From Actinoplanes palleronii (lineage in GTDB: Bacteria > Actinomycetota > Actinomycetes > Mycobacteriales > Micromonosporaceae): DNA of 64,000 bases. The stretch lies in NCBI RefSeq assembly GCF_016862315.1, contig NZ_BOMS01000073.1, forward strand, positions 1 to 64,000. Direction: 5' to 3'. The translations under genes were made by a program, and so were the position numbers. How positions within the stretch are numbered: position 1 is the first letter of the stretch; each line of letters starts with the position of its first letter. Under the pieces are notes generated by a model. It worked only from the letters and a program-made list of their open reading frames with translations, was not told where the DNA came from and did no database searches. Positions 59,787-64,000 of this stretch are shown piece by piece.

Positions 59787-60314
59787 CTCGGCCACCCAGT
59801 CCACGGCCACCTGGGCCTGCTCCGGCGGCCCGCTGTGCACCCCGTCCACGATCAGCCAGATCCGGTCGGCGAGCAGGTCGTTCCCGCCCAGCTCGGTCAC
59901 CAGCCGGTCGACCTGGGCGCGGCTGTCCGCCAGGTAGGCCCGGGCCACCTGCGCCGGCTCGTCGGTGGCACCCGGGAACTCGGTCAGGTAGTTGCGGAAC
60001 GCGCACCCCCGGTATCCCGGCCGGCGGGTGCTCTCGGCGATCTCGGTGACCAGGGCGACCAGCTGCGCGGCCGGGGTGTTCGCCCAGCGCAGGGCCTCGG
60101 CGGCGGCCTTCTCGCGCTCCCGGCGGGACAGCGTGAGATAGGCGGTGGCCAGCTCGGTCTTGCCCGGGAAGTGCCGGTAGAGCAGGTTCTTCCCGCAGTG
60201 CGCCGCCTCGACGACCTGCGCCATCCCGACCGCGCGCACGCCGTACCGGTAGAACAGTCCGGCGGCCGCGGTCAGAATGGTGTCACGGGTGCCCGGAACC
60301 GGCGTACGTGCCAT
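59760..60314 (-). CDS. TetR/AcrR-family regulator
   Basis: 184 residues from ATG. HTH in residues 10-50 (DTILTAAAGLFYRYGVRAVGMAQVVEAAHCGKNLLYRHFPGKTEL). Target unknown; 9 bp downstream of the CydDC stop on the same strand, so possibly co-transcribed with it. Confidence 0.9.
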   Translation of the reverse strand: MARTPVPGTRDTILTAAAGLFYRYGVRAVGMAQVVEAAHCGKNLLYRHFPGKTELATAYLTLSRREREKAAAEALRWANTPAAQLVALVTEIAESTRRPGYRGCAFRNYLTEFPGATDEPAQVARAYLADSRAQVDRLVTELGGNDLLADRIWLIVDGVHSGPPEQAQVAVDWVAELVKVPGIK

Positions 60315-60323
60315 GAACCCACC

Positions 60324-63300
60324 CTAGAGGACCGATCGGTCCAACCGGACATTTAGCTTGCCGTCGGCCATTTCGTAAACCTGGTCCACCAGCTCGAGCC
60401 CCTCCGCCCGGTGCGCGAAGATCAGCACGGTCCGCCCGGACGCCGCGTCCAGCAGATCCGCCATCAACTCCCGCGCGCCGTCCTCGTCGATGCCCTCGGT
60501 CGGCTCGTCCAGGATCAGCAGCGCCGGGTCGGCGAGCAGGGCCCGCGCCGTCGCGAACCGTCGTCGTTGCCCGCCGGACATCGTGCTGCCGCCGGTGCCG
60601 AGCCAGGTGTCCAGACCGTCCGTCAGCGCGGCGAGCCACGGTGCGAGACCGACACGCCGCAGGGCGGCGAGGAGCTGCGGATCGGTTGCGGCAGGCGACG
60701 CGAGACGCAGATTTTCCCGTACGGTGGAAGCGAAGACGTGCCCGGTCTCCTCCCCGACGAGCACTGCCTTGCCACCTGCCTGGACGCGCCCCTCCCGTGG
60801 CGTGAGGAGCCCGCCGAGCACGGCGCCGAGCGTGGACTTCCCGGCGCCGGAGCGCCCGGTGACGGCGATCCTGGCACCCGGGGCGAGGTGGAGTTCAAGG
60901 CCGTCGAGGGTGGGTTCGGCGCGCGGATCCCAGCCGGCGACCAGCCCGGTGACCGATACCGCCCCCGCCGCGGTTCGGGCGTCCTTCTCCTTGCCGGTCG
61001 CGGGTGTCGTTTCCGGGGTGGGTTCGGTGGTCAGGGCGGTGACGCGGCGTTCCGCGCCGGCCGCTCGCCGGCGGGCGATGGCCGCTTCCGGCAGGGTCAC
61101 CATCGGCTCGCCGAAAGCGATCACGCCGAGCATCAGCACCGCGCTCCACTCCGCGGACAGTCCGGTGCGGTCCAGTGCCAGCGCGGTCCCGGCGGCCGCC
61201 ACCGCCCACCCCAGGTGAGCGATCGCCGCGGCGAGTCCGGCGGTCCGGGCCGCGCGCGCCTCCAGGTTCGCGAGGGTCCGGCTCCGTTCCTCCGGTACGC
61301 CGGACCGCCCCGCCCCGGCGCCCAACTCCTCCACGCCGTCGACGGTCTCCACCATCGCATCGCGCAGCGCGGCCCGGGCCACCCCGGTGGCCGCGTCCTG
61401 CCGATCCGCCTGCCACCCGGCCACCAGCGGAGCGAGCACCCCGGCGATCAGCACCCCGGCCACCAGCGGCACGACCACGCCCAGCGCGATCCCCAGCGCG
61501 CCGCCTGCTGCTCCTGCCGCCGATGCCCCGGCGATCGCCATGCCGACCGCGGCCGCGCCCCCGACGACGATCGTGACCGCCGCGGTCAGCGCCGGCAGCC
61601 GGCCCCGGAGCAGACCGTCCACCCGGGCGTCCACGTCGTCGACCAGCCGGGTCAGCAGATCCCCGCGCCGATGCAGCCGCGGCCCCGGCACTCGCGGGAT
61701 CAGGTCCGCATAGACCCGCGCCCGCCGGCTCCCCAACCGCGCGAACGCCACATCGTGCGCGACCAGCCGCTCCAGATACCGCAGCAACGGCCGGGCCACC
61801 GCACTGCCGCGCACCAGCACCACCGCCGCGGACAGCGTGAGCACCGGCGGCAGACTCGCCGCCCGAACCAGCAGCCACGCCGCCGACCCGGTCAGCACGA
61901 TCCCACCCAGCACCGACCCGGCCCCGAGCACCACCGCCACCCACGGCCGCCGCCACGCCAGCATCCGGCCGACGCCGGCGGCCGTGTCAGAGCCCGCAAC
62001 CCCAGCCGAGCTGCGCTGGCTGGTCTTGAGGGGTGTGTCGGGGTTGTTGAGGCACCCCTGAGCGCCAGCCGAGCTGTGGTGGCTGGCGTCGGGGGGTGTC
62101 TCGGGGTCCTTGAGACACCCCTCGTGGCCAGCTGGGGTTTGGGGGTGGAGGGTGATGACGCGGTCGGCGGCGGCTAGGAGGGCTGGGCGGTGGGCTACTA
62201 CCAGGACCGCGCAGCCACGTTGGGCGAATTCGCGCAGGCGGGCCACGACCAGGCGTTCGGCGGTGGGGTCGAGGTGGGCGGTCGGTTCGTCGAGCAGCAG
62301 GGTGACGACCGGGAACGGGTGGCGCCGCGGGCCGGGCTCGTCGCGCTGCGGGCGGGCGGCGGCGCGCCGGGTCAGCGCGGCGGCGCGGCCGGCTCGGTGC
62401 AGCAGCGCGGCCAGGGCCAGGCGCTGGCGCTGGCCGGCCGAGATGCCGTTGCCGTGCTCGCCGAGCGGGGTGTCCGCGGCGACCTCGTCATCCAGGCCGA
62501 CCATGCGTAGCGCGGCCAGGATCTCCTCGGCGGTGGTGTCGTCAGCGAAGGCCTCACCGACCGTGCGGGCGTGCGGCAGCGCCGGGCGCTGTGACAGGTG
62601 GAACGCGCGTCCTACCGCGACCGCGCCGGCCTCGGCCGGGTGCAGACCGGCGAAGACCCGCAGCGCGGTGCTCTTGCCCGCACCGGACGGCCCGCGCAGT
62701 GCGACCAGCTCTCCGGCTCGGACCGCGAGCTCCGGCAGCCACAGCGCGTCACCGCAGGTGCCCGGGTAGGCGGCCCGGACTCCCGCCGCGAGCACTCCCC
62801 ACCGGGCCGCGTCGGTGAGGGCCGCCCACTCCGCGCGTCCGGCGCTCGCCGCCTCCGGGTCGTCCTGCCCGGAGGCACCACCCGCGGCGTGGCGAGCGGC
62901 CGCGAATGCACTATCGCTGCTCGCTGGGGTGGGGGTGGTGAGGATGTCGTCGACGTCGGCGATGACTGCGGTGGCGTCGGTGGCGGCGTGGTAGCGGGCG
63001 GCCATCTCGCGGAGCGGGCGGTAGGCCTCCGGGGCCAGCAGGATCGCGAGCAGGGCCGGTGCCAGGGACATCGAGCCGCCGGCCACCCGCAGGCCGGCCT
63101 GTACCGCGATCAGGCCGACCGCCAGGGTGCCGACCAGGTCCAGGGCGGTCGAGGAGAGGAAGGCGACGCGCAGCACCCGCAGGGTGGCGTGCCGGTGGCG
63201 TTCGGTCAGGTCGGCGATCACGGTGATCTGGCGTTCGGCACGGCCGTACATCCGGAGGGTGCCGAGGCCGTGCACCACGTCGAGGAAGTGGCCGGCCAGC

Positions 63301-64000
63301 CGGGCGTCGGCCGCCCAGCGCTGACGGGAGCGGGCCTGCGTGGCCCAGCCGATCAGAGCGCCGAGCAGCGGTACCAGCGGGAGGGTGAGCAGGGCGATGA
63401 TCGCGGAGGCCGGGTCGACAAGGGCCATCACGACGATCACCGCGGGTGGCAGGAGCACGCCGAGGACCAGGGACGGCAGGTATCCGGAGAACCACGGGCG
63501 CAGCGAGTCCAGCCCGGCGCCGAGCACGGTGGTGAGCCGGCCCGCACCGTAGGAGGCCACCCACGCCGGTCCGCGCCGGACGATCGCCGCGAGCAGGGAA
63601 CGGCGCAGCTCGTCGGTGACCCGGGCGGCGGTGCGGCGGGCGACCACCTGTTCGGTCCAGGAGAGCAGCCCGCGCGCCACGAACGCCCCGGCGAGCAGGG
63701 TGATCGCCGCGGTGCGGGAGCCGCCGAGCAGCAGCGAGGGGGACATCGAGGGGGCGACGATCCAGCAGAGCGCTACCGCGATGGCCAGCGTCGCGGTGGC
63801 CTGTCCGGTTCCGATCAGGGCGAGCAGAGCGACCCCGGCCCGGCCGCTGCGGGCGTGCCGCAGCAGCCGCGGATCGATCGGCCCCCGGCCGGCACGACGC
63901 CCGCCCGGCCCGGGGGAGGAGCCCGGCGTGGGAGAGGAGTCCGGCCCGGGGGAGGAGTCCGGCCCGCTGGGCGAGCGGGAGGAGTCCGATCCCCGCCGCC
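60324..64000 (-). CDS. cydDC: CydDC-type fused ABC exporter (thiol/haem export for cytochrome bd), 5' end outside window
   Basis: At least 1,225 residues, still open at the window edge, which places the start outside; a PGPDSSPTPGSSPG-like repeat precedes DPRLLRHARSGRAG, near the usual CydD start. Order: CydD TMD, NBD1 (GPSGAGKS, ISAGQRQRLAL, VTLLLDEPTAHLD), linker, CydC TMD, NBD2 (TGRSGAGKST, STMSGGQRRRFATARAL, LLILDEPTEGID). CydDC exports cysteine/glutathione for bd oxidase assembly. Odd: a 24-residue Arg-rich insert between the NBD1 signature and Walker B, and a linker made of two 53-bp palindromes. Confidence 0.92.
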   Translation of the reverse strand, partial: RRGSDSSRSPSGPDSSPGPDSSPTPGSSPGPGGRRAGRGPIDPRLLRHARSGRAGVALLALIGTGQATATLAIAVALCWIVAPSMSPSLLLGGSRTAAITLLAGAFVARGLLSWTEQVVARRTAARVTDELRRSLLAAIVRRGPAWVASYGAGRLTTVLGAGLDSLRPWFSGYLPSLVLGVLLPPAVIVVMALVDPASAIIALLTLPLVPLLGALIGWATQARSRQRWAADARLAGHFLDVVHGLGTLRMYGRAERQITVIADLTERHRHATLRVLRVAFLSSTALDLVGTLAVGLIAVQAGLRVAGGSMSLAPALLAILLAPEAYRPLREMAARYHAATDATAVIADVDDILTTPTPASSDSAFAAARHAAGGASGQDDPEAASAGRAEWAALTDAARWGVLAAGVRAAYPGTCGDALWLPELAVRAGELVALRGPSGAGKSTALRVFAGLHPAEAGAVAVGRAFHLSQRPALPHARTVGEAFADDTTAEEILAALRMVGLDDEVAADTPLGEHGNGISAGQRQRLALAALLHRAGRAAALTRRAAARPQRDEPGPRRHPFPVVTLLLDEPTAHLDPTAERLVVARLREFAQRGCAVLVVAHRPALLAAADRVITLHPQTPAGHEGCLKDPETPPDASHHSSAGAQGCLNNPDTPLKTSQRSSAGVAGSDTAAGVGRMLAWRRPWVAVVLGAGSVLGGIVLTGSAAWLLVRAASLPPVLTLSAAVVLVRGSAVARPLLRYLERLVAHDVAFARLGSRRARVYADLIPRVPGPRLHRRGDLLTRLVDDVDARVDGLLRGRLPALTAAVTIVVGGAAAVGMAIAGASAAGAAGGALGIALGVVVPLVAGVLIAGVLAPLVAGWQADRQDAATGVARAALRDAMVETVDGVEELGAGAGRSGVPEERSRTLANLEARAARTAGLAAAIAHLGWAVAAAGTALALDRTGLSAEWSAVLMLGVIAFGEPMVTLPEAAIARRRAAGAERRVTALTTEPTPETTPATGKEKDARTAAGAVSVTGLVAGWDPRAEPTLDGLELHLAPGARIAVTGRSGAGKSTLGAVLGGLLTPREGRVQAGGKAVLVGEETGHVFASTVRENLRLASPAATDPQLLAALRRVGLAPWLAALTDGLDTWLGTGGSTMSGGQRRRFATARALLADPALLILDEPTEGIDEDGARELMADLLDAASGRTVLIFAHRAEGLELVDQVYEMADGKLNVRLDRSVL
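62018..62070. repeat. 53-bp palindrome, copy 8, inside cydDC
   Basis: GGCTGGTCTTGAGGGGTG left, CACCCCTGAGCGCCAGCC right. Read on the minus strand in frame, it encodes a peptide with GCLNNPDTPLKTSQ in the CydD-CydC linker. Confidence 0.95.
62081..62133. repeat. 53-bp palindrome, copy 9, inside cydDC
   Basis: GGCTGGCGTCGGGGGGTG left, CACCCCTCGTGGCCAGCT right, 10 bp after copy 8. Encodes GCLKDPETPPDAS in the same linker. Confidence 0.93.

Overview
The window is very GC-rich DNA (mostly G or C in third codon positions) with GTG and TTG starts beside ATG, many ATGA or GTGA start/stop overlaps, and typical actinobacterial families: F420-type LLM oxidoreductase, deazaflavin-type DUF385 protein, CydDC fusion, FolP2-like pterin synthase, MAB_1171c/ImmA cassette, SpoIIE-type phosphatase. 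A complete methyl-accepting chemotaxis protein points to an actinomycete with a motile stage. My inference is a member of Micromonosporaceae, probably Actinoplanes or a close relative; no rRNA or marker gene here proves it.

Layout. 0.3-10.2 kb: a DUF6348-like protein, a secreted CBM2-SGNH hydrolase behind a perfect CebR-like operator, an NAD-dependent reductase, the glycolate oxidase set glcD-glcE-glcF, and a large unrecognised protein split by one frameshift whose start codon directly follows a tRNA-like cloverleaf. 10.3-21.4 kb: lipoprotein, XRE regulator / MAB_1171c membrane protein / ImmA-type protease, pyruvate phosphate dikinase, a 780-bp repeat-rich gap, VOC protein, RecQ, and a PAS-PP2C-HATPase-STAS signalling protein. 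21.4-28.1 kb: a coherent pterin/flavin-like locus (GTP cyclohydrolase II, RibD-type reductase, membrane flippase-like protein, methyltransferase, glycosyltransferase, degenerate PTPS-like protein, dehydrogenase, CDP-alcohol phosphotransferase). 28.2-37.7 kb: mixed genes including a nucleobase permease and htpG. 37.7-39.8 kb: two overlapping genes sharing a GGQNN-type glycine/asparagine motif at their facing ends. 40-46.4 kb: MFS pump with TetR, divergent TetR/SDR pair with clear operators, GntP permease, secreted protein. 46.4-49.3 kb: a four-gene operon with WXG/ESX-like features. 49.4-64 kb: LLM enzyme, secreted beta-propeller protein, DUF4241 protein, repeat-rich gap, MFS/TetR pair, FolP2-like protein, MCP, GNAT, TetR, and a CydDC exporter running off the right edge.

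The least ordinary content is (1) the tRNA-like RNA fused to the leader of the large split gene; (2) a family of at least nine palindromes, each exactly 53 bp, mostly between genes but twice inside the cydDC reading frame, and once inside a larger element with 62-bp inverted ends; (3) the paired GGQNN motifs, which look like a bacterial amyloid-signalling pair; and (4) the pterin-type cluster, whose PTPS homologue lacks key catalytic residues. These functional readings are inferences; the sequence patterns themselves are visible.
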